Shown piece by piece: positions 19,117 through 26,898 of a DNA stretch of 64,000 nucleotides (position 1 is its first letter; the number at the start of each line of letters is the position of its first letter). The notes under the pieces were generated by a model. The model was not told the DNA's origin. It saw only the letters and a program-made list of their open reading frames with translations, and searched no databases. The translations under genes and the position numbers were made by a program. The DNA comes from Paracoccaceae bacterium (GTDB lineage Bacteria; Pseudomonadota; Alphaproteobacteria; Rhodobacterales; Rhodobacteraceae), in contig JAQWQJ010000077.1 in assembly GCA_029244725.1 (NCBI GenBank), positions 62,001-126,000 of the forward strand, given 5' to 3'.

Positions 19117-19596
19117 ATGACCCGCATAGCGCTTATCGAACTTGACGACAGCACGCTGCCGCCTCCGACACCGGAGATTGAGCAGGAACGTAAAGTCGCG
19201 ATGTTTGATCTGATGGAAGAGAACTCGTTCACGCTACCAAAGCGCGAAGACCGTGCTGTGCCCGATGGCCCATACAACGTTGGTCTTGCGATCCGCGAAA
19301 AGCGATTGGTGTTCGATATCAAAACAGAAAGTGAAGCGGCCGCTGCTGAGTTTCACCTTTCCCTTGGACCGTTTCGTCAGGTTGTAAAAGACTATTGGCA
19401 GATTTGTGAAAGCTACTTTGATGCGGTCAAAAACTTGCCGCCGAGTCAGATTGAAACAATTGATATGGCACGGCGCGGCATCCACAACGAGGGCGCTCGC
19501 ATCCTAACGGAACGTCTCGAAGGTAAGGCTGAAATTGACAACGACACAGCTAGACGCCTGTTCACCCTTGTGTGCGTCCTGCACTTCGGAGGCTAG
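19117..19596 (+). CDS. UPF0262 family protein
   Basis: 159 residues of an alphaproteobacterial family with no known function. It opens TRIALIELDDSTLPPPTPEIEQ and has the conserved LGPFRQVVKDYWQICESYF and ARRGIHNEGA segments. No signal peptide or membrane helix. It sits three bases before the phosphatase gene, so they are probably cotranscribed, with hisD upstream across 75 bases. Confidence 0.9.
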   Translation: MTRIALIELDDSTLPPPTPEIEQERKVAMFDLMEENSFTLPKREDRAVPDGPYNVGLAIREKRLVFDIKTESEAAAAEFHLSLGPFRQVVKDYWQICESYFDAVKNLPPSQIETIDMARRGIHNEGARILTERLEGKAEIDNDTARRLFTLVCVLHFGG

Positions 19597-19599
19597 GGC

Positions 19600-20064
19600 G
19601 TGGCGTCAGAGCTTCCTCAATCGGTCCTGTTTTGTTGCGACCATAACGCCATCCGCTCGCCTATGGCTGAAGGCATTATGAAGAACCTCTATGGGCTGGA
19701 CGTTTACGTTCAGTCTGCGGGCGTTAAGAACGATCTTGAGATTGATGGGTTTGCTATCGCGGTTTGCCAAGAAATTGGCGTGGAACTTATGCGACACCGA
19801 ACGCGTTCATTTGATGAAATGGAACAATGGGGCGACGACCTTTCTTCGTTTGATTTGGTTGTCTCGCTTTCGCCTGCATCGCAACGCCGCGCATTGGATT
19901 TGACCCGACTGTTTCATCTAGATGTCGAATATTGGCACATTCTCGATCCCTCGGGTTTGGGTGAAACGCGTGAAGCGAAACTGGCTAGCTATCGACAATC
20001 ACGTGACCAAATCCTTGGTCATATCAGGAAGCGATTTGGTGCCCCCACCCGCGCACCTGAATAA
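19600..20064 (+). CDS. Low-molecular-weight phosphatase family protein
   Basis: 154 residues from GTG 19600. The active-site loop CDHNAIRS fits CX5RS of LMW protein-tyrosine phosphatases and arsenate reductases, and the general acid is likely the Asp in ILDPSG. The C-terminal half is compatible with a phosphatase acting on protein tyrosine or arsenate; I cannot choose. It follows UPF0262 with a three-base gap. In relatives infA usually comes next; here a LysR gene on the other strand follows. Confidence 0.87.
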   Translation: MASELPQSVLFCCDHNAIRSPMAEGIMKNLYGLDVYVQSAGVKNDLEIDGFAIAVCQEIGVELMRHRTRSFDEMEQWGDDLSSFDLVVSLSPASQRRALDLTRLFHLDVEYWHILDPSGLGETREAKLASYRQSRDQILGHIRKRFGAPTRAPE

Positions 20065-20098
20065 AATCTGCTAGGTCGGGCTATTCACTCTCAAACAC

Positions 20099-21001
20099 CT
20101 ATAAGAAGCATTGCTCTTTCAACCAATTGCAAAAAAGAACGGTTTGCTTATCCATGCTCTCATTTCTAGGTGTCACGATGAAATAGGACCAAGGGTGCCT
20201 GATGTCGGTCTGGAAGGGTCTTACTAGGCGACCTTGTGTAATGTCATCCTTTGCCAATTCGACGTATCCGATGGCGAACCCAAGTCCGTTTATCGCGGCT
20301 TCAAGTGCCAACCCTGGGTCATGAAAAGAAAGCCCAGCACCGATATCAACGTTTGGCATGCCTGATGCTTTGAACCATTCAAGCCATTCAAATTCGAATC
20401 CGACGCCGTTGCTGACGTCCGCATGGATTAGCGGATATTGCAAAATCTCGGAGGGGTCGGTCATTACTTTGTGCGCATTGAACAGTGTTGGGCTGCCCAG
20501 AGGTGTCATATGGATGGGCATCAAATGCTCAGCATCCAAGTTTTCCCATTGTCCTAGACCAGCGCGAATTCCGACGTGAATGTTCTTAGCATTGTAGTCG
20601 ACTTTCGTCAGTGACGAGCTGACATTGATGTCAATTTCAGGATTCAGCGCCTGAAAGTCGCGTAGTCGAGGAACAAGCCACTTGTTGGCAAACGAGGGCG
20701 TTACAGCGACGTTCAGCACTTTGCGGTTCGTGCTAGACCGCGTCTCTTTGAGGGCGCGTTTAATGCCATCAAAGGAAGAATTTAGGACCGGAAACAAGTT
20801 TTCACCGGCTTTTGTCAGTTCGACTTTACGGTTTTGACGGTTGAACAGTTTAACGCCAAGACCAGCCTCTAAGGATGCGATGTGGTGGCTGATCGTAGAG
20901 TGGGAAACAGACAGCTCTTCTGCGGCCTTACTAAAGCTCAAATGCCTGGCAGTGGCCTCAAACGCGCGCAACGCATTTAGATGAACTCCGTACTCTTTCA
21001 T
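20099..21001 (-). CDS. LysR-family regulator (GcvA-like) of the Rieske cassette
   Basis: 300 residues from ATG 21001 (AAGG upstream). The N-terminal winged helix (ALRAFEATARHLSFSKAAEELSVSHSTISHHI) is of the GcvA type, and an effector-binding domain follows. It is divergent from the Rieske oxygenase gene with a 168-base spacer, the usual place for LysR-type binding sites, so it probably controls that operon in response to its substrate. Effector unknown. Confidence 0.88.
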   Translation of the reverse strand: MKEYGVHLNALRAFEATARHLSFSKAAEELSVSHSTISHHIASLEAGLGVKLFNRQNRKVELTKAGENLFPVLNSSFDGIKRALKETRSSTNRKVLNVAVTPSFANKWLVPRLRDFQALNPEIDINVSSSLTKVDYNAKNIHVGIRAGLGQWENLDAEHLMPIHMTPLGSPTLFNAHKVMTDPSEILQYPLIHADVSNGVGFEFEWLEWFKASGMPNVDIGAGLSFHDPGLALEAAINGLGFAIGYVELAKDDITQGRLVRPFQTDIRHPWSYFIVTPRNESMDKQTVLFCNWLKEQCFL

Positions 21002-21169
21002 CGTCGCCTTCAACCTGTCGAATTATTCAACATATCGTGTCAAATAAATCTGCTTGTCGTCAACCATTCTGTGAATGAACAATACGGGCGCGATAGGACA
21101 CGTACTTATTTCTCTCAACGATAGCTGCCCTGCACCGCGATTACAGCGGCCAACAGAATGGAGATCTCA

Positions 21170-22357
21170 ATGCCACAATCATCCGGATCCATTTGGTCAC
21201 GCGAAACCTATATTGATACCAAGCGACCGATTGACGAAGCGACGACCTTGCCGCCGGAAGTCTACAAGTCGCAAGAGTGGTACGATCGAGAGGTCGAAAC
21301 GATCTTTCTGAAATCATGGCTACTTGCGACGCGCGAAGAGGAAATCCCAAACCCCGGCGACTATGTGCGCATAGATATCGTTGAGGAGCCGCTGATTATT
21401 CTAAGAGACTACGATGGCATCGTTCGTGCCCTGTCGGCATCATGCCGTCATCGTGGGTCGGAACTGGTTGCGGGAAAAGGCAATTGTAAGCTTCTAAAAT
21501 GCCCCTATCACGCATGGAGCTACAAACTGAACGGAGAGCTGGTTGCTGCCCCGTCCATGGAAGACGCAAAGGGCTTTGATAAAGCAGACTACACCCTTCC
21601 GAGTGTGCGTGCCGAGATCTGGGCAGGCTTTGTTTTTATCAATTTCAACGAGAATGCAGAGCCTTTGTTAGAAAGCCTTGGCAATTTGCCCAAGCGGTTC
21701 GCCAGCTACAACATGCAAGACATGAAAGTGACGCGAAAATGGGAAAACCGTTTTAACGCGAACTGGAAGATTTGGGTCGAGAATTCGCGCGAAGGTTACC
21801 ATGTGCGGACTGTTCATAGGGAATCTTTGGATACCTATTATCCCGGCGCCAAAAACAGCAAATTCCTGTCCGAAGGCGTTCCCGGCGTTTATGAGATCAA
21901 TTCCAGCGATAATGAAAACGGGCTATATGTGCCCCGTAACAAAACCCTGCCATTCATCGAGGGCCTGTCACAGGAAGATCAGGATACAACCCATTTTATG
22001 GTGTATTATCCGCATCTGTTGATGAACCTGCCGCCTGATCGAATAACGTTTCACCAGTATTTTCCCGAAGGGCCAAATTGGACACGTATCGTTACGTGGT
22101 GCTGCTTTCCACAGGCGACCATAGACCTCGAGAATTTTGAGGAAGAGGCCGAGGACAAATACTATCCACCGATGGAGCTATTCATTGCCGAGGACAAAGG
22201 CATTTGCGAGCTTGTGCATCGTGGGATCGGTGGGCGTCTTACCCAAAGGGGCAGGTTCTGCCCTACGGAAGAAAAAACCGTTCATGAATTTGCGGCCTAT
22301 GTTGTTGACCATGTTTTAGGTGATGATGAAAATGGCGCGATAACGCAATCGACATAA
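21170..22357 (+). CDS. Rieske non-heme iron oxygenase, alpha subunit
   Basis: 395 residues from ATG 21170, with GGAGA six bases upstream. The Rieske cluster is bound by CRH and CPYHAWSY (about residues 88-113). The catalytic iron site reads ENSREGYHVRTVH (about 203-215): the usual bridging aspartate is a glutamate three residues before the first iron His. Family knowledge links that Glu to quaternary-ammonium oxygenases such as carnitine or betaine monooxygenases, so a small N-methylated or amine substrate is plausible but unproven. No ferredoxin or reductase gene is adjacent. Confidence 0.88.
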   Translation: MPQSSGSIWSRETYIDTKRPIDEATTLPPEVYKSQEWYDREVETIFLKSWLLATREEEIPNPGDYVRIDIVEEPLIILRDYDGIVRALSASCRHRGSELVAGKGNCKLLKCPYHAWSYKLNGELVAAPSMEDAKGFDKADYTLPSVRAEIWAGFVFINFNENAEPLLESLGNLPKRFASYNMQDMKVTRKWENRFNANWKIWVENSREGYHVRTVHRESLDTYYPGAKNSKFLSEGVPGVYEINSSDNENGLYVPRNKTLPFIEGLSQEDQDTTHFMVYYPHLLMNLPPDRITFHQYFPEGPNWTRIVTWCCFPQATIDLENFEEEAEDKYYPPMELFIAEDKGICELVHRGIGGRLTQRGRFCPTEEKTVHEFAAYVVDHVLGDDENGAITQST

Positions 22358-22366
22358 GGAAAGACA

Positions 22367-22756
22367 ATGGCAAGAAATCGCATATCAATTCCAAATGTCG
22401 GAGAGCCTGAGGACGGGCGGGTCGGCTCTCAATGTATTAAGGCTGGTGGTCAGCTCTTTATTTCGGGGCAAATCGCCTATTCAGATGGTGTATTAATTGG
22501 ACCGGGCGATCCGTTGGAACAATGTCGTCAGTGCCTTATAAACATCTCCGACTATGTTGCTGCAGCTGGGGGGAACATGGACGACGTTGTTTCTCTGAAC
22601 ATCTTTTTATCTGACATTAGATTTAGAGATGCTGCGATTACTGCAAGGTCTGAGTTTTTCAGCGACCCAGGACCAAGCGCAACTGTTGTAGGCGGCGTCG
22701 ATTTCGCCTTTGAAACGCTATTGGTTGAAATCAGCGCGGTCGCCGTGCTCGGATAA
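22367..22756 (+). CDS. RidA family protein
   Basis: 129 residues of the YjgF/YER057c/UK114 fold: AGGQLFISGQIAY, QCRQCLINISDYVAAAGGNMDDVVSL and the C-terminal VEISAVAVL. Classic RidA proteins hydrolyse reactive enamine/imine intermediates. The usual arginine in the active site is not evident: the matching region near 103-110 reads GPSATVVGG, with T where R is usual, so this may be a divergent subgroup with another substrate. Nine bases after the oxygenase gene, surely cotranscribed. Confidence 0.88.
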   Translation: MARNRISIPNVGEPEDGRVGSQCIKAGGQLFISGQIAYSDGVLIGPGDPLEQCRQCLINISDYVAAAGGNMDDVVSLNIFLSDIRFRDAAITARSEFFSDPGPSATVVGGVDFAFETLLVEISAVAVLG

Positions 22757-22810
22757 TCAAGATGAAACTGGTCCAATCTAAGAAGCCAGATAAACGAGAG
22801 GGATAAGGTC

Positions 22811-23866
22811 ATGACGAAAGACGATCGCCGCGGATATGTTCAAACAGTTTTAGGATTGGTCAAAGGGGATGAATTGGGCGTCACGCTGGCGCATGATCAT
22901 GTGCTGATCGACGGGACGTTCATGTATGTCGAACCGCCAGAAATCGGGCAACGCAAAATGGCGCATGAGAAAATCTCGCTCGAGAACCGGGGCTGGGTTG
23001 GCTATCACTGGACCTCAAACAAAGACAATGTCGAACTAAAAGACGAAGAAATTGCAGTCTCGGAACTTAAGCATTTCGTTGCTGCGGGTGGCAAAACAAT
23101 CGTTGATCCAACCAATATTGGCCTTGGCCGGGATCCAGTTGGCTTGGCGCGAATTGCACGGCTGACGAATACACATGTGGTTATGGGCGCTGGGTACTAC
23201 ATCGGGTCAACCCATCCCGACAACATGGATGCCCTTAGCCAAGATGATATTGCCCGAGAGATTATCCGCGATATTGACGTAGGCGTTGGGGATACGGGCA
23301 TAAAGGCTGGCTTAATAGGCGAGGTTGGCTGCACTTACCCTTGGTGGGACAATGAAAAGAAAAGCCTTCGCGCTGGCGTAGATGCTCAGCTTGAAACGGG
23401 GGCTGCTTTGATGGTTCACCCAGGAAGAAGCCCAAATTCGCCTGTTGAGATCGCTGAAGTTGTCGACAAGGCGGGTGGTGACATGTCTCGGCTTATCATC
23501 TGTCATATAGATCGCACTTGTCTGGATCGCGGTTGGCTGAAAGAGCTAGCGCAAACCGGTTGCTATTTGGAATATGATTTGTTTGGCAATGAAAGTTCGT
23601 TTTATCCTCCAAACCCAGATGTGGACATGCCATCAGATGCGGAACGCATGGACGTAATTCTATGGCACTTTGAGCAAGGATACGAACGCCAGATATTACT
23701 ATCGCACGATGTCGCGACCAAACACAGACTGCACGCCTATGGTGGGCTTGGCTATGATCACTTGATTACCAATGTTGTTCCACGCTTACGAAAGCGGGGA
23801 TTGACCGATGCACAAGTGGCAACGCTGATCGAAGACAATCCGGCTACAGTTTACAGTTTCGTCTAA
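22811..23866 (+). CDS. Phosphotriesterase-family metallohydrolase
   Basis: 351 residues. The TIM-barrel amidohydrolase metal ligands are visible: AHDHV (HxH, about 28-30), a bridging Glu in IGEVG (about 170) in place of the carboxylated lysine of true phosphotriesterase, His in MVHPGR, His in ICHID and Asp in LSHDV. The Glu version marks the lactonase/Php-like branch. Likely acts on a lactone, ester or amide made after the oxygenase step. Third gene of the cassette, 54 bases after ridA. Confidence 0.87.
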   Translation: MTKDDRRGYVQTVLGLVKGDELGVTLAHDHVLIDGTFMYVEPPEIGQRKMAHEKISLENRGWVGYHWTSNKDNVELKDEEIAVSELKHFVAAGGKTIVDPTNIGLGRDPVGLARIARLTNTHVVMGAGYYIGSTHPDNMDALSQDDIAREIIRDIDVGVGDTGIKAGLIGEVGCTYPWWDNEKKSLRAGVDAQLETGAALMVHPGRSPNSPVEIAEVVDKAGGDMSRLIICHIDRTCLDRGWLKELAQTGCYLEYDLFGNESSFYPPNPDVDMPSDAERMDVILWHFEQGYERQILLSHDVATKHRLHAYGGLGYDHLITNVVPRLRKRGLTDAQVATLIEDNPATVYSFV

Positions 23867-23952
23867 TGGCGGTTGAGCGTTGGCCGCGCCCACTTTTCGC
23901 TGGGCACGAGTTGATGACTAAATCGACAACCGCTGTGATTTTCGGTCAGTAA

Positions 23953-24960
23953 TCAGCTTCGTCGCGCAATCGTATTGGCTAAGATCGCCAGCAATAGACC
24001 AAGCGTGAAATAGCCAAAAATGACTTCGCTAATTACGAATATTTCGCCGAATAGACTGTCGGCGGTTACGTCCCCAAACCCAAGCGTGGTGTAGGTTACC
24101 ACCGAATAGTAGAACGGCGTGAACCATGTTTTGGCCGAGTTAGAATAGTCCATGATCTGCCAGCCATAGATCATATCCATTGAATAAATTAGGCCATAAA
24201 ATGTAGCTATAACAAAGGCGTAAAAGGCGACTTTAAGCAAGCTTCGGCCATGGTCGATCAGACCCCACGACTTGAATAAAAACAGATCCATGGCGCGCCA
24301 CATGCCTGGTTCTTTGTCCAGAAGCACTTGGTGCAATGTGTCGATATAGTCTTGATCTTTTGCGTCACGAAGATAGATCGCATTCCCATAGATCAGGTCG
24401 ATGCCACGCACACCGTAGTACAGACCAACCATGTCGCGATAGTTACCATAGGCAAGGTGAGTGACGTTTACATCTGACATCTGCGTAAAATGAAACTTCG
24501 CACCGGTGATGTTCGCGCGGGTTAGGTTCGCACCAGTCAGGTCGGCATGCGAAAAATCTGCCTCACGCAAATCAGCGCCGGTGAAATTAACACCCGACAG
24601 ATCGGCCCCACGAAAATCAGCGCCTTTGCAGGTGGACGAAGATAAATCAGACTTTGCAAGTGTAGCTTCTTGAAAGATTGCCCCTGTAAGATCGGCTTTA
24701 TAGAGCGCCGCTTGGGTCATTTTCGCACTGGTCAAATCGGCGTGCACAAAAATGGATTTTTTAAGATTTGCTCGCGTAAAGTCGACCTCATAAAAATCGG
24801 ACTCGGTAAAGTCACACTCAGACAGATCCCGTTCACTCAGCTGCGTTTCTGAGTAGTCACCCTTGGACAAGGGGGCCTCGGGGCCACGACAGTGGCTGCG
24901 CGCGGCACGCCAGCTTTCGCCCCCTGCAAGCATTGCGTCCTTGATGGTCTCAGCGTCCAA
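23953..24960 (-). CDS. Pentapeptide-repeat / two-TM potassium-channel fusion
   Basis: 335 residues from TTG 24960 (AGGATCG upstream). Residues about 30-165 are pentapeptide repeats (ADLTGA, GADFRGADLSG), forming a right-handed beta-helix. The C-terminal part is a minimal channel: TM1 about 240-261, pore helix and selectivity filter TTLGFGD (291-297), TM2 about 303-330. The filter is close to the K+ consensus TVGYGD. The soluble repeat domain would sit on the cytoplasmic side as a sensor or scaffold. Last gene of a four-gene minus-strand set with receiver, DUF4062 and SLOG proteins. Confidence 0.85.
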   Translation of the reverse strand: MDAETIKDAMLAGGESWRAARSHCRGPEAPLSKGDYSETQLSERDLSECDFTESDFYEVDFTRANLKKSIFVHADLTSAKMTQAALYKADLTGAIFQEATLAKSDLSSSTCKGADFRGADLSGVNFTGADLREADFSHADLTGANLTRANITGAKFHFTQMSDVNVTHLAYGNYRDMVGLYYGVRGIDLIYGNAIYLRDAKDQDYIDTLHQVLLDKEPGMWRAMDLFLFKSWGLIDHGRSLLKVAFYAFVIATFYGLIYSMDMIYGWQIMDYSNSAKTWFTPFYYSVVTYTTLGFGDVTADSLFGEIFVISEVIFGYFTLGLLLAILANTIARRS

Positions 24961-24993
24961 ATGTTCGATCCTGATGTCTGTGAAGATTTGTCG

Positions 24994-25359
24994 CTACGCG
25001 CCCAAAAGCGCGTCAATTTTTCCGAGTAGACGTTTTAGGTCTACAGGTTTGGTGTCGTAATCATCCGCGCCAGCTTCCAGCGCCTTTTCCTTGTCACCAG
25101 CCATCGCATGTGCAGTCAGCGCGATCACTGGGACACTTTTGGTTTTATCGTTCGCCTTCAAATGGCTGGCCGCTTCCCAACCGTCCATGACTGGAAGGCT
25201 CATGTCCAAAAGGATCAAATCTGGTGGCTCGGCTGTTGCCATGTCGACACCCTGCTTGCCATCAAAGGCCATTGTTACTTCGAACCCGCGTTTCTTTAGT
25301 CGCCTAGACAACATATCGCGGTTCATCTCGTTGTCTTCGACCAACAAAATTTTTGTCAT
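24994..25359 (-). CDS. Single-domain response regulator (CheY-like)
   Basis: 121 residues from ATG 25359 with GGGGA upstream. A complete receiver: acidic pair in VEDN (about 8-9), phospho-acceptor Asp52 in LILLDMSLP, Thr in ALTAH and Lys in DTKPVD. The helix-alpha1 pattern NEMNRDMLSRRLKKRGFEV resembles receivers of hybrid-kinase/DivK type. No output domain, so it acts by protein contact. It lies 33 bases before the channel gene and 54 after the DUF4062 fusion, suggesting one operon. Confidence 0.92.
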   Translation of the reverse strand: MTKILLVEDNEMNRDMLSRRLKKRGFEVTMAFDGKQGVDMATAEPPDLILLDMSLPVMDGWEAASHLKANDKTKSVPVIALTAHAMAGDKEKALEAGADDYDTKPVDLKRLLGKIDALLGA

Positions 25360-25413
25360 TCTATCCCCATTCGCTTCGAGAAATACTTGCATAAGGCAGA
25401 GTGCATTGACAAG

Positions 25414-26895
25414 TCAGGCAGTGTCTTCATCGACGTTATCATCGAGCAACACCCGCTCGACCAGTTTGCGCAGGTGCATTTCCAGCATTGTTTCAAAACT
25501 GGCACCGTCATCAAACATATGAAACGCAGCGACGTAGCTGCCGTCTTCACCAATCAAGAACCGGTCTACATAGCTTTGTAGACGGTCAATTTGATCCAGC
25601 CGCTCAATCACTTCACCCTTGTCGGCCAGTGAAAGAACCGGCGCGCCACTTTTGCGGTAGAGCAACATCTCGGGGTGGCCGTTTTCGCTATAACCATGCA
25701 GCGCGTCTTCAAATTCAAAGGCCGTGCCGCTGTCGTATATCGAACCATCTTCCCGCGTGATCGTATCTGGTAGTGGAGAACCGATGCGTGACCACAAAAT
25801 GCCAATGTAGATATCTGTCTGGCGGGGCGGGTGAATTTGCGCTTGGAACGTGTCAGACGCCAGCAATGGCTCTTCTTCCCACAAGATTGGGATCAGGTAA
25901 GCCTTGCCCGAAAATTCCTCGTTCAGGCGGTTGATTATGGTTTTGCAAAGCAGACGTTCGGGGATCACGTCACCGGGTGACGAAATGAACACACGCAGCT
26001 GGCGGGCAACGTTCTGGCGCAGGCGCACTTTTTCAAGGCAGGCATTGATCCGCGCAGTCAACAGGATGGGGTTAAATGGCTTTGCCACATAATCTTCAGC
26101 GCCATGCAGAATGCATTGAACCATTAGTTCTGAATCGTCCGCGGCTGAAAGCATAATGACGGGAATAGTGCGCAGTCGCGCCGAGTTTTGAATAATCTCA
26201 AGCGTTTCGAGACCGGACAGGCCGGGCATCTTTTGGTCAAGTAGAATTAGATCGTAGCGGCGATCATCAAGCTCTTTAAGGGCGGCTTCACCGCTTTCCA
26301 GACAGGTTGAACTATACCCACTGCGGGCAAGTCGTCTGGCCAAAAGCTCTCGGTTGGCAGGGTCGTCATCGACGACAAGAACTTCGCCCCCAACACCGAA
26401 GATCGAGGCTGGTGCAGGTCGACTGTCGGCAGTTTTCTCAACCTTTGAGCGTTTCTTCTTCGCGGTGCTCTGAACGAAATGCGGGCCGATGTTTTCGACC
26501 ATCTGCAAAACGGTGGCCTGCGCCGTTGTTATATGATCGAGATCGCCTAGGATGTCGTCGATCCCGTCTTCTATGGCGTCTTCTCGCAGCATTTCGGCGT
26601 AACCGGAAATGTGGTTCAACTGCAGGCGAAGCTGGAACTGTGCGTCGACAAAATCAATCTCATCAGCTGAGGATTTCGCCGCGTTAAAGTGCTGATCAAT
26701 CTGGCCGAGCATTTTGTGACCGGCGTTTTGAATCGCCTCAAGATCGCCCGACAGCATTTTTGCCATCTCGTCATCCAAGTCTTCCGCGATCATTTCAGAG
26801 TAACCGATGATGTGACCGATGGGCGTGCGCAAATCATGACGCAGCTCTGACAAGAGCGACTTAAAGGCTGTCTGTTCGGGCAAAAGCTCAGTCAT
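25414..26895 (-). CDS. HisKA - receiver - DUF4062 fusion protein
   Basis: 493 residues, soluble. Residues about 10-70 are a HisKA-type dimer helix pair with an intact H-box (ELRHDLRTPIGHIIGYSEM; His20). A second, degenerate copy (RLQLNHISGYAEML) follows at about 85-140 without a phospho-acceptor at the usual place. No HATPase domain is present. A complete receiver spans about 168-290 (VVDDD, Asp220, S in MLSAA, K in AKPF). Residues about 298-410 match DUF4062 (RVFISSPGDVIPER, DIYIGILWSRIG), a domain known from the N-termini of STAND NTPases. The kinase must come from elsewhere, likely the divergent hybrid kinase. Confidence 0.82.
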   Translation of the reverse strand: MTELLPEQTAFKSLLSELRHDLRTPIGHIIGYSEMIAEDLDDEMAKMLSGDLEAIQNAGHKMLGQIDQHFNAAKSSADEIDFVDAQFQLRLQLNHISGYAEMLREDAIEDGIDDILGDLDHITTAQATVLQMVENIGPHFVQSTAKKKRSKVEKTADSRPAPASIFGVGGEVLVVDDDPANRELLARRLARSGYSSTCLESGEAALKELDDRRYDLILLDQKMPGLSGLETLEIIQNSARLRTIPVIMLSAADDSELMVQCILHGAEDYVAKPFNPILLTARINACLEKVRLRQNVARQLRVFISSPGDVIPERLLCKTIINRLNEEFSGKAYLIPILWEEEPLLASDTFQAQIHPPRQTDIYIGILWSRIGSPLPDTITREDGSIYDSGTAFEFEDALHGYSENGHPEMLLYRKSGAPVLSLADKGEVIERLDQIDRLQSYVDRFLIGEDGSYVAAFHMFDDGASFETMLEMHLRKLVERVLLDDNVDEDTA

Positions 26896-26898
26896 TGA

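Noticed and set aside
23953-24960. Qnr-like quinolone-resistance pentapeptide protein
   Set aside because: The repeat domain is joined to a clear two-TM channel with a TLGFGD filter, and the repeat region is not a stand-alone dimeric Qnr length.
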